Origin: Haloarcula laminariae
Lineage (GTDB): Archaea > Halobacteriota > Halobacteria > Halobacteriales > Haloarculaceae
Direction of reading: 5' to 3'
NCBI RefSeq assembly: GCF_025457605.1
Contig: NZ_JAMZFY010000001.1
Location: forward strand, 1,612,001-1,676,000
Length of the DNA: 64,000 bases
Shown: in pieces, positions 33,883 to 41,889 of the stretch
How positions within the stretch are numbered: position 1 is the stretch's first letter
How the letters are laid out: each line of letters begins with the position of its first letter
Notes under the pieces: model-generated
What the model was told of the DNA's origin: nothing
The model's input: the letters and a program-made list of their open reading frames with translations, nothing else
Database searches by the model: none
Position numbers and translations under genes: made by a program

Positions 33883-34620
33883 GTGTGTACCATCGTCCTC
33901 GCCTGGCAGGTGTTCGAAGACGCGCCGATAGCTCTCGCGGCCAACCGTGACGAACTGCTCGACCGCCCCTCGGAGCCCCCCGAGCGGCGCCAGTGGGGAC
34001 GCGAGGTCGTCGCGCCGGCCGACGCCGAGGCCGAGGGGACCTGGGTAGGGTACAACGAGGACGGGCTCCTGGTCGCGGTCACCAACCGCTGGACCGACGC
34101 CGACCTGGCCGGCGAGCGGTCCCGCGGGCTGCTCGTACGGGACTGCCTGAGCCACGAGTCGGCCGAGGACGCCGCCCGCGCCGTCGAGGGCGCGGTCCGG
34201 GAGGCCGAGTACGCCGGCTTCAACCTCCTGCTGGCCGACGAGAACGCCGCCGTCCTGCTCGAGTGGGACGGCCAGCTCGCCGTCAGGAACTTCCAGCCCG
34301 GCGTCCACGTGGTCGTCAACGTCGGCGCCGACGCCGACTACCGGATACCGCAGTCCCGGGCCGACGCCGGCGAGGGACAGGCCGAAAACGCCGACCGGTT
34401 GCGGGAGGTCATGCAGGTCGAACCCGGGGAGGGCGTCGACTCCTGGCTCGACCGGGCCGGCGGGACGATTTCCGACCACGAGTACGGCGTCTGCGTCCAC
34501 AGCGACGGCTTCGGTACCCGTTCGTCGTCGCTCATCGCCATCGGCGAGACCACTCGCTACGAGTTCGCCGACGGTCCGCCCTGCGAGACGGTATACCGGC
34601 CAGTCGAAGGCCAGATTTAA
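33883..34620 (+). CDS. NRDE (TANGO2-like) family protein
   Basis: A 245-aa protein with the family name motif AANRDE (about 18-23) and GTWVGYNEDG, TNR. The gene starts with GTG and Cys is residue 2. After Met removal an N-terminal Cys would be exposed, as in Ntn-hydrolases, to which this fold is related. Activity is unknown; homologues are linked to heme or lipid handling. It starts 42 bp after menE on the same strand but has a TTTT-containing TATA candidate of its own. Confidence 0.86.
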   Translation: MCTIVLAWQVFEDAPIALAANRDELLDRPSEPPERRQWGREVVAPADAEAEGTWVGYNEDGLLVAVTNRWTDADLAGERSRGLLVRDCLSHESAEDAARAVEGAVREAEYAGFNLLLADENAAVLLEWDGQLAVRNFQPGVHVVVNVGADADYRIPQSRADAGEGQAENADRLREVMQVEPGEGVDSWLDRAGGTISDHEYGVCVHSDGFGTRSSSLIAIGETTRYEFADGPPCETVYRPVEGQI

Positions 34621-34647
34621 GCGGTCGACCGGCGGACGTTGTACCAT

Positions 34648-34998
34648 ATGAGTTCGGCAGCGTCGGAGGCGGACCTCTCTGAGGACGAGCGTGCCGGATT
34701 GGAGCTCATCCGCGAGTCCGGCGGCATCCATCAGAGCGACTTCTGGAAGGAGCTCGACGTCTCCTCCCGGAAGGGCAGTCGTATCGTCGAGTCCCTCTTC
34801 GAGAAGGGGCTCATCCAGCGTGAGGACACCGTCTACGAGGGCCACAACACGTACTTCCTCACGCCCGCGGCGCGGGACCTGGACTTCTCCCTGCTGATGG
34901 CCGGCGACCAGCTCTCGCCGTTTATCGGCGACGAGGAGGTCGACCCACACGACGACACGTTCTCCCAGTGGGTCATGACGCTCGCGTACCAGGACTAA
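34648..34998 (+). CDS. Winged-helix (MarR/Lrp-like) DNA-binding protein
   Basis: A 116-aa protein. The central helix-turn-helix (about 15-65) reads ESGGIHQSDFWKELDVSSRKGSRIVESLFEKGLI, then a wing TVYEGHNTYFLT. The C-terminal helix (SQWVMTLAYQ) could mediate dimerisation. It belongs to a conserved haloarchaeal regulator-like family. A TATA candidate overlaps the stop of the NRDE gene just upstream. Targets unknown. Confidence 0.78.
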   Translation: MSSAASEADLSEDERAGLELIRESGGIHQSDFWKELDVSSRKGSRIVESLFEKGLIQREDTVYEGHNTYFLTPAARDLDFSLLMAGDQLSPFIGDEEVDPHDDTFSQWVMTLAYQD

Positions 34999-35107
34999 AC
35001 GGCGGTTTCTCCCGGCAGCGCCGCTTCGGGGTTCGAAATAGAGAACTCGGAGCGCCGTCACTCGGACGGTCGGCGCCGTAGTCCGGCCAACGTCACACCC
35101 GGCAGCG

Positions 35108-35527
35108 TCAGTCTTCGAGCGCGTCGGCGATACGGTCCAGCGTGCGCCGCACGTCGTGGACCTCGTCGCGGAGCTTGCGCATTTCGCGGGTCAGCTCCTC
35201 GTTGTCGCTGCCCCCTTCCTGTGCCTGCCCGGGCGCGCCGCCGGGACCGCCCGGACCGCCGCCCATCCCGCCGGGGCCGCCACCGCCGCCCATCATGCCG
35301 CCCATCATCTGTGCGAAGGGGTTGCCGCCGCCGCCCATCCCGCCGGGGCCGCCGCCGCCGCCCATCATCTCTTCCATGCGCTCTTCGCGGCTCATCCCCT
35401 CGCCCTCACCCTCGCCTTCCTCCGCGCGCTTCTGTCGGATCTCCTCGACGCGCTCGCGGAAGGACTTCTCCTCGTCGTCGGTCGATTCGGCCGCCTCGTC
35501 GTCTGTCTCGGGCTCGTCGTCTGCCAT
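35108..35527 (-). CDS. Gly/Met-rich low-complexity haloarchaeal protein
   Basis: A 139-aa protein. An acidic, Glu-rich N-terminal part (about 1-55) with SFRERVEEIRQKRAEEG precedes a repeated region (about 53-100) built from MMGGGGGPGGMGGG units. A short helical tail (about 108-139: NEELTREMRKLRDEVHDVRRTL) with heptad spacing suggests a coiled coil. Such a Gly-Met linker flanked by helices recalls the C-termini of chaperonins, but no functional domain is present. Function unknown. Confidence 0.7.
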   Translation of the reverse strand: MADDEPETDDEAAESTDDEEKSFRERVEEIRQKRAEEGEGEGEGMSREERMEEMMGGGGGPGGMGGGGNPFAQMMGGMMGGGGGPGGMGGGPGGPGGAPGQAQEGGSDNEELTREMRKLRDEVHDVRRTLDRIADALED

Positions 35528-35769
35528 GGATTCCGGTTCGGTTGGCCGGCGGAAAAGGGTTGTCGTGTCAGGCCAAGCGTGGGACGAGCGGACCCCTCAC
35601 CGGTCGGGCTCCACGTCGGTCACGCCGTGACGGGTGGGGTGAGGTCGAGCTGGTCGACGACCGCGTCGATGTCACTCTGTTCCGGTAAATCGTCCGCTGT
35701 CGTCGCGTCGTTCGTCCGTTAGGTGCCCATGAGGTTGGGGTGGTGTCTGGGTCTCGGCGAGTCTCGGAC

Positions 35770-36240
35770 TCACTGGAACGTCGATTCGTCTATATCGTGG
35801 GAGGAGAAGTCGTAGTCGTCGACCTCTTCGGCGAAGTAGTCGCTGTAGTTCTGGTCCTGCTCGCCGCCGGCGATGTGGGAGTCGAGCCAGTTGCGGGCGA
35901 ACTCCAGTACCTCCATCGTGATGTACTCCCCCTCCTCGTGTTTCTTCCGGAGTTCGGTCACCTTCTGGGCGAACTCCTCGTGCATCTCCTGGTGGCCGAA
36001 GAAACACTCCGAACAGTCGTCCGCGTACCCACACCCCTCCATGAACTCCTCTTCGTCGGTGAAGTGGTACTCGGTGTACCGCTCCAGTTCACGCAGCGTG
36101 TCGCCGAGTTCCTCCTCCGCGCGGCCCTCTCTCATCGCATCGTGGAGCTCGTTCAACACCGCGAACAGCCGCTTGTGTTGGTCGTCGTATCTGTCGATAC
36201 CCGTGCTGTAGCGCCGTTCGTCCCATTCGATTAGCGCCAT
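35770..36240 (-). CDS. Bacteriohemerythrin-like O2-binding protein
   Basis: A 156-aa protein with hemerythrin fold. The di-iron ligands are visible: His in IDRYDDQHKRLFAVLNELHDAM (about 23, 33), ERYTEYHFTDEEEFM with His and Glu (about 58-63), and HQEMHEEF (about 83-88). A C-terminal His in NWLDSHI is present. It probably binds or senses O2 non-covalently in the cytoplasm. A Cys-pair insertion (GCGYADDCSECFF) between helices 2 and 3 is unusual. Own TATA box. Confidence 0.85.
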   Translation of the reverse strand: MALIEWDERRYSTGIDRYDDQHKRLFAVLNELHDAMREGRAEEELGDTLRELERYTEYHFTDEEEFMEGCGYADDCSECFFGHQEMHEEFAQKVTELRKKHEEGEYITMEVLEFARNWLDSHIAGGEQDQNYSDYFAEEVDDYDFSSHDIDESTFQ

Positions 36241-36260
36241 CAAATCAGAATTGTCAGTAT

Positions 36261-36270
36261 CATATTAAAG
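36261..36270 (-). promoter_or_regulatory. TATA box of the hemerythrin gene
   Basis: CTTTAATATG on the minus strand lies 21-30 nt before the start codon at 36240. Confidence 0.55.
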
Positions 36271-36378
36271 CCAGGCGGGAGATTTCTCAGTAGGTGGGAA
36301 CGTCCCGCTCTGTCCGATTTCCGCGGGTCGGTCGAAGCCAGCCCGGCGATACTCTCACCAGTGAACGGCCACCCAAAC

Positions 36379-37170
36379 TCAGCCGAACGCGCCGAGACTC
36401 GACTGCAGGTCGCGGTCGGAGGGCCCCTTGTCGAGTTCGCACCCGACCAGGTCACGCAGGTCGACGGCGTAGACGCTACCGACGTTCTCCAAGACGGCGA
36501 CACGGCCCTTCGTCCCGCGTACAGTCCCGGTCGCCAGCGTCTCGGCGATGGGACGGTCGGCCAATTCCAGCCCGTAGTCGAACTCGTAGGTCTCGAGCGG
36601 GTCGTACTCGGAACACAGCCGGTCCCAGAACGGTCCCGCGACCGACTCGGCGAACCCGGCTATCTTGGTCGGCACGCGGACCCGGTCGCCCAGGTCGGCG
36701 GCGATGTCGGCCTCGACCTGCCGAGCGATGCGGCCGTCGGCGACGGTCCTGAGGTGGGCGGCCCGGTCGGCCCCCTGCTCCCGGAGCCGGGTCTCCAGGC
36801 GCCACGAGCGGGTGACGCCCACCTTCACGATATCGGGCGCGAACGCCGCCAAGTAGACGGCGTGTTCCTCGTCGCAGGCCTCGATGGGTTTCCCGCAGTC
36901 GCCGGTACAGCGCGCACAGGGCCACCGGCTCGTGTGTTCGGCGCAGTAGGGCGCGTCGGCGGCGTCACAGCGGTGGTGGACCATCGACTCATCTGCCCGA
37001 CTGTCGTCGTCCGGGACACCGCTCTCGACGGCGCCGGCACAGTGGCGCTCGCCGAGCCGGTAGGAGAGCTCCGTCCCCGGGTCCAGCCGCTCGACGGTGA
37101 CTCCGCCGTCCTCGGCCAGCAACAGGGCGGCGTGGTCCTCGACACGGGCGCGGTAGCCGACGACTTGCAC
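36379..37170 (-). CDS. DUF2797 family protein
   Basis: A 263-aa protein starting at GTG (MQVVGYRARVEDHAALL). It has a Cys/His-rich zinc-like cluster (about 78-110: HRC, YCAEHTS, PCARCTGDC). The central DUF2797 core contains VYLAAFAPDIVKVGVTRSWRLETRLREQGAD, resembling a GIY-YIG-like fold region. Function unknown; it is found in haloarchaea and actinobacteria. The start was chosen over a TTG 27 bp upstream. Divergent from the PEBP gene with 74 bp between. Confidence 0.8.
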   Translation of the reverse strand: MQVVGYRARVEDHAALLLAEDGGVTVERLDPGTELSYRLGERHCAGAVESGVPDDDSRADESMVHHRCDAADAPYCAEHTSRWPCARCTGDCGKPIEACDEEHAVYLAAFAPDIVKVGVTRSWRLETRLREQGADRAAHLRTVADGRIARQVEADIAADLGDRVRVPTKIAGFAESVAGPFWDRLCSEYDPLETYEFDYGLELADRPIAETLATGTVRGTKGRVAVLENVGSVYAVDLRDLVGCELDKGPSDRDLQSSLGAFG

Positions 37171-37244
37171 GCCCCGGCGTTGGCGGCGGACGGGCAAATG
37201 GCTACCGGGACGGGGCTTTTGGTCGTGGCGTGAGAAGGCACCCC

Positions 37245-37700
37245 ATGGCCGACCTCGAACTGTCGAGCCCGGCGTTCGACGACGGCGAGCGAATCCCCGC
37301 CGAGTACGGCTACACCGAGGAAAACACCAGTCCGCCCCTGGAGATACGCGACGTGCCGCCGACGGCCGAGTCGCTCCTGCTCGTGGTCGACGACCCCGAC
37401 GCGAAGGAACCGGCCGGGAAGGTGTGGAACCACTGGCTCTGCTGGTCGATTTCGCCCGATACCGAGTCGATTCCGGCCGGGTCGACGCCGAGCGGTGCCG
37501 TGGAGGGACAGAACGACTACGGCGAGACCGGGTGGGGCGGACCGAACCCCCCGGACCGCGAACACACCTATCGGTTCCTGCTGTACGCGCTGGATACGGG
37601 CGTCGACCTCCCGCCGGACGCGACCAAGGACGACCTCTACGACGCGGCCAGCGGGCACATGGTCGGCAAGGCGGAACTGACAGGGACCTATCCGGCCTGA
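37245..37700 (+). CDS. PEBP family protein (YbhB/YbcL)
   Basis: A 151-aa phosphatidylethanolamine-binding-protein family member with LLVVDDPDA (about 49-57), WNHWLCWSI, GQNDYGETGWGGPNPPDREHTYRF and LLYALDT. The D-x-D and GP-x-P...H-x-Y-x-F residues form the ligand pocket. Bacterial and archaeal members bind anionic groups; the physiological ligand is unknown. The start at 37245 gives the standard MADLEL N-terminus. Confidence 0.9.
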   Translation: MADLELSSPAFDDGERIPAEYGYTEENTSPPLEIRDVPPTAESLLLVVDDPDAKEPAGKVWNHWLCWSISPDTESIPAGSTPSGAVEGQNDYGETGWGGPNPPDREHTYRFLLYALDTGVDLPPDATKDDLYDAASGHMVGKAELTGTYPA

Positions 37701-37707
37701 CCGACGC

Positions 37708-38025
37708 TCAGAAGAGGTTGAAAAGCGCCGCGATGCCGCCGATGACGAACAGCATCGGGAGCGCCGACTGGGACCCCAGGAGGAGTGCGACGATTCCGAC
37801 ACCGCTCAGCGCGATGGCCCCGGTCCGCTTGTAGTCGGGGACGCCGTCCCTGACTGCGGGCGTCGCCGCGCCGCCGAGATAGAGCGAGAAGGCCCCGAAG
37901 AGCAACCCCTGGACGTCGTCGCCCAGGTAGAACACCACCATCGTCAGCACGCCGGAGATAACCGCGCCGAGCCCGAAGAGGAGCCGCTCGGTGTCGACGG
38001 CCGAGAGCCGCGAGGCTACGTTCAT
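37708..38025 (-). CDS. Small four-helix membrane protein
   Basis: A 105-aa protein with four hydrophobic segments: LLFGLGAVISGVLTMVVF, LLFGAFSLYLGGAA, AIALSGVGIVALLLG and ALPMLFVIGGIAALFNLF. The N-terminal start (MNVASRLSAVDTERL) is clear. It is conserved in haloarchaea without a known role. It is convergent with PEBP (7 bp apart). Confidence 0.7.
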   Translation of the reverse strand: MNVASRLSAVDTERLLFGLGAVISGVLTMVVFYLGDDVQGLLFGAFSLYLGGAATPAVRDGVPDYKRTGAIALSGVGIVALLLGSQSALPMLFVIGGIAALFNLF

Positions 38026-38116
38026 ACCCAGGTCTCCGCGACGGCGGGTATAATAGCCACCGGTCACGGGCGGTCTCGAGCGTGGCGCGATGCCGCCGCG
38101 GGGCCTTGCCCGTCCC

Positions 38117-39043
38117 TCAGAGCTCGTCGATGAGTTCGCGTGCCGACTGCCGGACCGCGTCGTCGCTGGACTGGGTCGGCTCCCACCCCAGGCCGGCCAA
38201 CTTCTCGATGGACAGCCGCATCCGGGGCACGTCGCCGGTCCAGCCGCGGTCGCCGCCGGTGTGTTCGTACGCCGGCTCGACGCCCATCTCGTCGGCGACG
38301 ATGTCGGCGATGCGGTCGACGGAGGTCGTCGTCCTGGTCCCGAGGTTGAAGACGTTGTGGTCGCCGTCGGCGTGTTCGACCGCATAGACCATCGCATCGA
38401 TGCACTCCGAGACGTGCATGTAGGACTTCTCCTGGCGGCCGTCGCCCAGAATCGTCAGCGTCTCGGGGTCCTCGCGGAGCTTCTCGACGAAGTCCGGGAT
38501 GACCGCGCCGCGCAGTCGCGGGCCGACAATGTTGGCAAAGCGGAACACCCACGACTGGAGGTCGTGGCTGTGGGCGTAGGTCGAAATCAGCGACTCCTCG
38601 GCCAGCTTGGTCGCGCCGTAGACGCTGATGGGTTCCAGCGGCGCGTAGTCCTCCGGTGTCGGCCGCGGGGCCTCGCCGTACACCGTCGAGGAGGACGTGA
38701 ACACGAGCCTGTCCACGCCGACCGCGTCCATCCGTTCGAGGACGTTGTACGTTATCTCGCTGTTGTCGTCGAACTGCCGCCGGGGCGTGTCCGTGTCGAC
38801 GAGCTTCGAGGCGGCCAGGTGGACGACGAGGTCCGTCTCCGCGGTGATGGCGTCGGCCACGACCGCCTCGTCGGTGAGGTCGCCGGCCAGGAACTCGGCG
38901 TCGCCGTGGACCCACTCGCGCCTGCCGTTCGAGCCGTCGTCGACGACCAGCACGTCGTTGTCGGCTCCCAGGCGGTCGACCAGGTGCGAGCCGATGAAGC
39001 CGGCGCCCCCGGTGACGACGATTCGCTTGTCCTGTAGGTTCAT
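38117..39043 (-). CDS. NAD-dependent sugar epimerase/dehydratase (GalE-like)
   Basis: A 308-aa short-chain dehydrogenase. The NAD loop TGGAGFIGSHL (about 11-21), DLTDEAVV, SSSTVYG with the catalytic Ser/Thr, and YGATKLAEES with Tyr and Lys are visible. C-terminal NLGTRTTTSVDRIADIV and RGWTGDVPRMRLSIEKLAGLGWEP are typical of UDP-glucose 4-epimerase type enzymes. It probably epimerises nucleotide sugars for protein glycosylation. The exact substrate is undetermined. Confidence 0.9.
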   Translation of the reverse strand: MNLQDKRIVVTGGAGFIGSHLVDRLGADNDVLVVDDGSNGRREWVHGDAEFLAGDLTDEAVVADAITAETDLVVHLAASKLVDTDTPRRQFDDNSEITYNVLERMDAVGVDRLVFTSSSTVYGEAPRPTPEDYAPLEPISVYGATKLAEESLISTYAHSHDLQSWVFRFANIVGPRLRGAVIPDFVEKLREDPETLTILGDGRQEKSYMHVSECIDAMVYAVEHADGDHNVFNLGTRTTTSVDRIADIVADEMGVEPAYEHTGGDRGWTGDVPRMRLSIEKLAGLGWEPTQSSDDAVRQSARELIDEL

Positions 39044-39097
39044 AGCGTCACTGCGACACCGCGCTCAAATAGCGTTGCGATACGGGGATGACAGTGA

Positions 39098-39107
39098 GGT
39101 TAAGTAC
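39098..39107 (+). promoter_or_regulatory. TATA box of the DsbA-like gene
   Basis: GGTTAAGTAC lies 22-31 nt upstream of the ATG at 39129, giving a near-leaderless transcript. Confidence 0.6.
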
Positions 39108-39128
39108 CGTCACCGGCCAGCGTAGGGT

Positions 39129-39800
39129 ATGCAACGGTTCAGCCGCCGGACGTTCATCGCGGGGAGCGTCGCACTGGCGACAGGGAGTGCGGGCTGTCTC
39201 TCGGGCGGGGACGACTCGACCCCGACGCCGGGCATCGGGACGATAGCCGAGTCGACCACGCCGGACACGGAGGGGGCCCTCCCCTCGCCGGTCGCCGGCG
39301 ACCCCGAGGCCGACGTGACCGTCGCCGCCTACGAGGACTACGCCTGCCCGCACTGTGCGACCTACTCGCTCGACGTGTTTCCCCAGCTGGCGAGTGAGTA
39401 CCTCGAACCGGGGCGAATCCGCTACGAGTTCCACGACTTCCCGATTCCGGTCGACGAGACGGTCTCGTGGCAGGCCGCAAGCGCCGCCCGCGCGGTCCAG
39501 GTCGAGGCCGGCTCGCAGGCGTACTTCGAGTACAGCGAGTCGCTCTTTGGCGACCAGTCGAACCTCGGCCCCGACCGGTACGCCTCACTGGCCGAGGAGG
39601 TCGACGTCGACGGCGAGACCGTCCGACAGGCCGCGACGGAGGAGCGATACAGCGAGACCGTCACCGCGGACAAGCAGGGCGGCCTGGACAGCGGGGTCTC
39701 CGGGACGCCGACCGTCTTCGTCAACGGGAGCCAGGTCGAGTGGCAGGAAATCGCCTACGAGCCCCTGAAAGACGCCATCGAATCGGCGATGGGCGAATGA
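39129..39800 (+). CDS. DsbA-family thiol oxidoreductase, Tat lipoprotein
   Basis: A 223-aa protein. A Tat motif (SRRTF) and lipobox ending in Cys23 (SAGC) mark an exported lipid-anchored protein. A Thr/Pro-rich spacer precedes the thioredoxin-fold domain with the active site CPHC (73-76) and the cis-Pro in SGTPTVFVNG. It acts in disulfide formation or repair outside the cell. It overlaps trm56 by ATGA, though the functional link is unclear. Confidence 0.92.
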   Translation: MQRFSRRTFIAGSVALATGSAGCLSGGDDSTPTPGIGTIAESTTPDTEGALPSPVAGDPEADVTVAAYEDYACPHCATYSLDVFPQLASEYLEPGRIRYEFHDFPIPVDETVSWQAASAARAVQVEAGSQAYFEYSESLFGDQSNLGPDRYASLAEEVDVDGETVRQAATEERYSETVTADKQGGLDSGVSGTPTVFVNGSQVEWQEIAYEPLKDAIESAMGE

Positions 39801-40351
39801 ACTCCGCACAGGACGTGACGGTCCTCCGGTTGGGACACCGGCCCGGGCGGGACGAGCGCATCACTACCCACGTCGGCCTGACCGCGCGGGCGCTCGGGGC
39901 CGACCGCATCGTGTTCGCCGGCGCGGCCGCCAGTCGCGCCGACACCGTCGTCGACATCACGGACCGGTTTGGCGGCCCCTTCGACGTGGAGACGACCGAC
40001 GAACCCAAGCGCCGCATCCGCGAGTTCGATGGCACCGTGGTCCACCTGACGATGTACGGCGAACCGATTCAGGACGTGGAGGGCGACATCGGCGAGGCTC
40101 ACCAGTCCGAGCCGCTCCTCGTCGTCGTCGGGGCCGAGAAGGTCCCCTTCGAGGTGTACGAACGGGCCGACTACAACGTCGGCGTGACGAACCAGCCCCA
40201 CTCCGAAATCGCCTCGCTCGCGGTCTTCCTCGACAGACTGTACGGGGGCCGTGAGCTCGACCGCGAGTGGGACGACCCGGAGCAGGTCGTCATCCCGATG
40301 GCGACGGGCAAGAAAGTCGTCGACCCGGAGGAGGTCGAGGATGGGGACTGA
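39797..40351 (+). CDS. trm56: tRNA (cytidine-56-2'-O)-methyltransferase Trm56
   Basis: A 184-aa protein matching aTrm56 from end to end: VLRLGHRPGRDERITTHVGL at the N-terminus, VHLTMYGEPIQD, LVVVGAEKVPFEVYE (SPOUT-type knot SAM region) and NVGVTNQPHSEIASLAVFLDRL. It 2'-O-methylates C56 in the T-loop of archaeal tRNAs. It overlaps the upstream DsbA-like gene. Confidence 0.93.
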   Translation: MNSAQDVTVLRLGHRPGRDERITTHVGLTARALGADRIVFAGAAASRADTVVDITDRFGGPFDVETTDEPKRRIREFDGTVVHLTMYGEPIQDVEGDIGEAHQSEPLLVVVGAEKVPFEVYERADYNVGVTNQPHSEIASLAVFLDRLYGGRELDREWDDPEQVVIPMATGKKVVDPEEVEDGD

Positions 40352-40379
40352 CCCCGCCCGTCACTCGCCGGGTCGGTAG

Positions 40380-40568
40380 ATGTCGTTTCTCGATTTTCTA
40401 GCCTCGTCCCGACTCGTGCCGGTGTTGGGAACGGTCTATCTGGTCTACCTGGCGAGCCAGCCGCCGCCGGCCCGGTGGGTCGGACTGGCCTGTCTGGCCG
40501 TCGTCGCGCCCCTGGCCGCCGGCTGGCTGGTCGGTCGGTTCGCCGGCGTCGGGCCGTGGGCGGAGTAG
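40380..40568 (+). CDS. Small two-helix membrane protein
   Basis: A 62-aa protein with two hydrophobic stretches (VPVLGTVYLVYLA and WVGLACLAVVAPLAAGWLVG) and a short polar loop. It lies 28 bp after trm56 on the same strand. Clean ATG and TAG, haloarchaeal codon use. No family recognised. Confidence 0.55.
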   Translation: MSFLDFLASSRLVPVLGTVYLVYLASQPPPARWVGLACLAVVAPLAAGWLVGRFAGVGPWAE

Positions 40569-40652
40569 CGCAGCGGGGCCACGAGCGGGGCCGACGGTGA
40601 GCACACCCGAGGAGTCGCGAGCCAGGGGGTGTCGGTTCCGCGAACGACCCGG

Positions 40653-40662
40653 AGGTTTTAAC
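40653..40662 (+). promoter_or_regulatory. TATA box of tfe
   Basis: AGGTTTTAAC lies 26-35 nt before the tfe ATG at 40688. Confidence 0.6.
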
Positions 40663-40687
40663 CCCGTGACTCACCGATATCATCGTA

Positions 40688-41212
40688 ATGGCTTTTGAGG
40701 ATCTGCTGGAGGACCCCGTCATACAGAAGTACCTCCACGAGCTGGTCGGACCGAAAGGGATGCCGGTCGCCGCCGCGCCGCCGGACGGCGAAGTGACCGA
40801 CGAGGAGCTGGCCGAGGAACTGGGCCTCGAACTGAACGACGTTCGCCGCGCGCTCTTTATTCTCTACGAGAACGACCTGGCGGCGTACCGCCGGCTCAGG
40901 GACGAGGACTCGGGGTGGCTCACCTACCTCTGGACGTTCCAGTACGACGAGATTCCCGAGCAGCTGGAGGAGGAGATGTACCGGCTTCTGGAGGGGTTAG
41001 AGGAGCGGCGCGAGTACGAGCGCAACAACGAGTTCTACCTCTGTGAACACTGTGGCATCCGCTTCGAGTTCGGCGAGGCCATGGAGTTCGGCTTCGAGTG
41101 CCCCGAGTGTGGCAACCAGGTCGAGACGATGGAGAACACCCGTCTCGTGACCGCCATGGAGGAGCGTATCGACCAACTGCGCTCGGAACTGAACGTGGAA
41201 GCTGAGGCCTGA
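40688..41212 (+). CDS. tfe: Transcription factor E (TFE alpha)
   Basis: A 174-aa protein. A winged-helix domain (about 1-85; VTDEELAEELGLELNDVRRALFILYEN) is followed by a helical linker and a zinc ribbon with two CxxC pairs (CEHC and CPEC, about 118-141). TFE binds RNA polymerase and helps promoter opening with TBP and TFB. It leads a conserved haloarchaeal gene set (tfe-DUF2110-DUF5803) and its stop shares a base with the next ATG. Confidence 0.95.
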   Translation: MAFEDLLEDPVIQKYLHELVGPKGMPVAAAPPDGEVTDEELAEELGLELNDVRRALFILYENDLAAYRRLRDEDSGWLTYLWTFQYDEIPEQLEEEMYRLLEGLEERREYERNNEFYLCEHCGIRFEFGEAMEFGFECPECGNQVETMENTRLVTAMEERIDQLRSELNVEAEA

Positions 41213-41886
41213 TGGTCGTCCTTGGTGCGAAAGTGTACGTGACGGGCGACGCCCGGGAGCGTGCACTCGACGGCCTGCGCGGGCTCGTGACCGACCGCTT
41301 TGGCGACCTCGACGTCGAGTTCGAAATCGGCCACCGCGAGGACGACTTCCCCGTAGTGACCGTCGAAGGTCCCGACGCCGTCGTCGCGCGGAACGTCCTC
41401 CGTGAGGAGTTCGGCGAGGTCGTGCCCAGCCACGAGGCCGGCGAGACCTACGTCGGCACCCTCGACTCCTGGGACGACGACGGGTTCGTCCTTGACGCCG
41501 GCCCCGCCGGCGACGTGCGGATTCCGGCCGAGAACCTCGACCTCGGGCAGGGGACGCCCGAACAGATACGCAAGCGGTTCGGGCTGGTGCAGCATCTCCC
41601 GCTTCGCTTCGTCGCCGGCCCCGAGCCCCGGCTGGCGGACGAGGAAGTCGACCGGCTGTACGGGTGGACGCGGGGCGAGAACGACCGCGTCAACACCAAC
41701 AGCGCGACCCGCTCGGAGGTGCGGGCGACGGTCAACAAGTCCGGCCACGCCCAGGACATCGTCACCGTCGAGCGGCTCGGTCTGCTGGAGATGAGCATCA
41801 TCTGCAACCCGGACACCGACGGCCCGGGGCTGCTCGCCGACATCGGTCGGTTCATGCCGTCGGAACTACTCGCCGTCGTCCCCTGA
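41212..41886 (+). CDS. DUF2110 family protein
   Basis: A 224-aa protein of the archaeal DUF2110 family, commonly encoded right after tfe. The middle part (about 85-150) has an S1/OB-like stretch (YVGTLDSWDDDGFVLDAG) and a basic helix (TPEQIRKRFGLVQHLPL). This suggests RNA or nucleic acid binding. Translationally coupled with tfe by an overlapping stop/start. Function unproven. Confidence 0.85.
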   Translation: MVVLGAKVYVTGDARERALDGLRGLVTDRFGDLDVEFEIGHREDDFPVVTVEGPDAVVARNVLREEFGEVVPSHEAGETYVGTLDSWDDDGFVLDAGPAGDVRIPAENLDLGQGTPEQIRKRFGLVQHLPLRFVAGPEPRLADEEVDRLYGWTRGENDRVNTNSATRSEVRATVNKSGHAQDIVTVERLGLLEMSIICNPDTDGPGLLADIGRFMPSELLAVVP

Positions 41887-41889
41887 CTC

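Noticed and set aside
35221-35390. CRISPR-like or tandem repeat signal
   Set aside because: The repetition comes from Gly/Met codons in one gene. There are no spacers of constant length and no cas genes.
35156-35722. Plus-strand frames opposite the Gly/Met protein
   Set aside because: They mirror the GGC/ATG repeats of the minus-strand gene as His/Ala or Pro runs. The minus-strand frame has acidic flanks and a coiled-coil tail.
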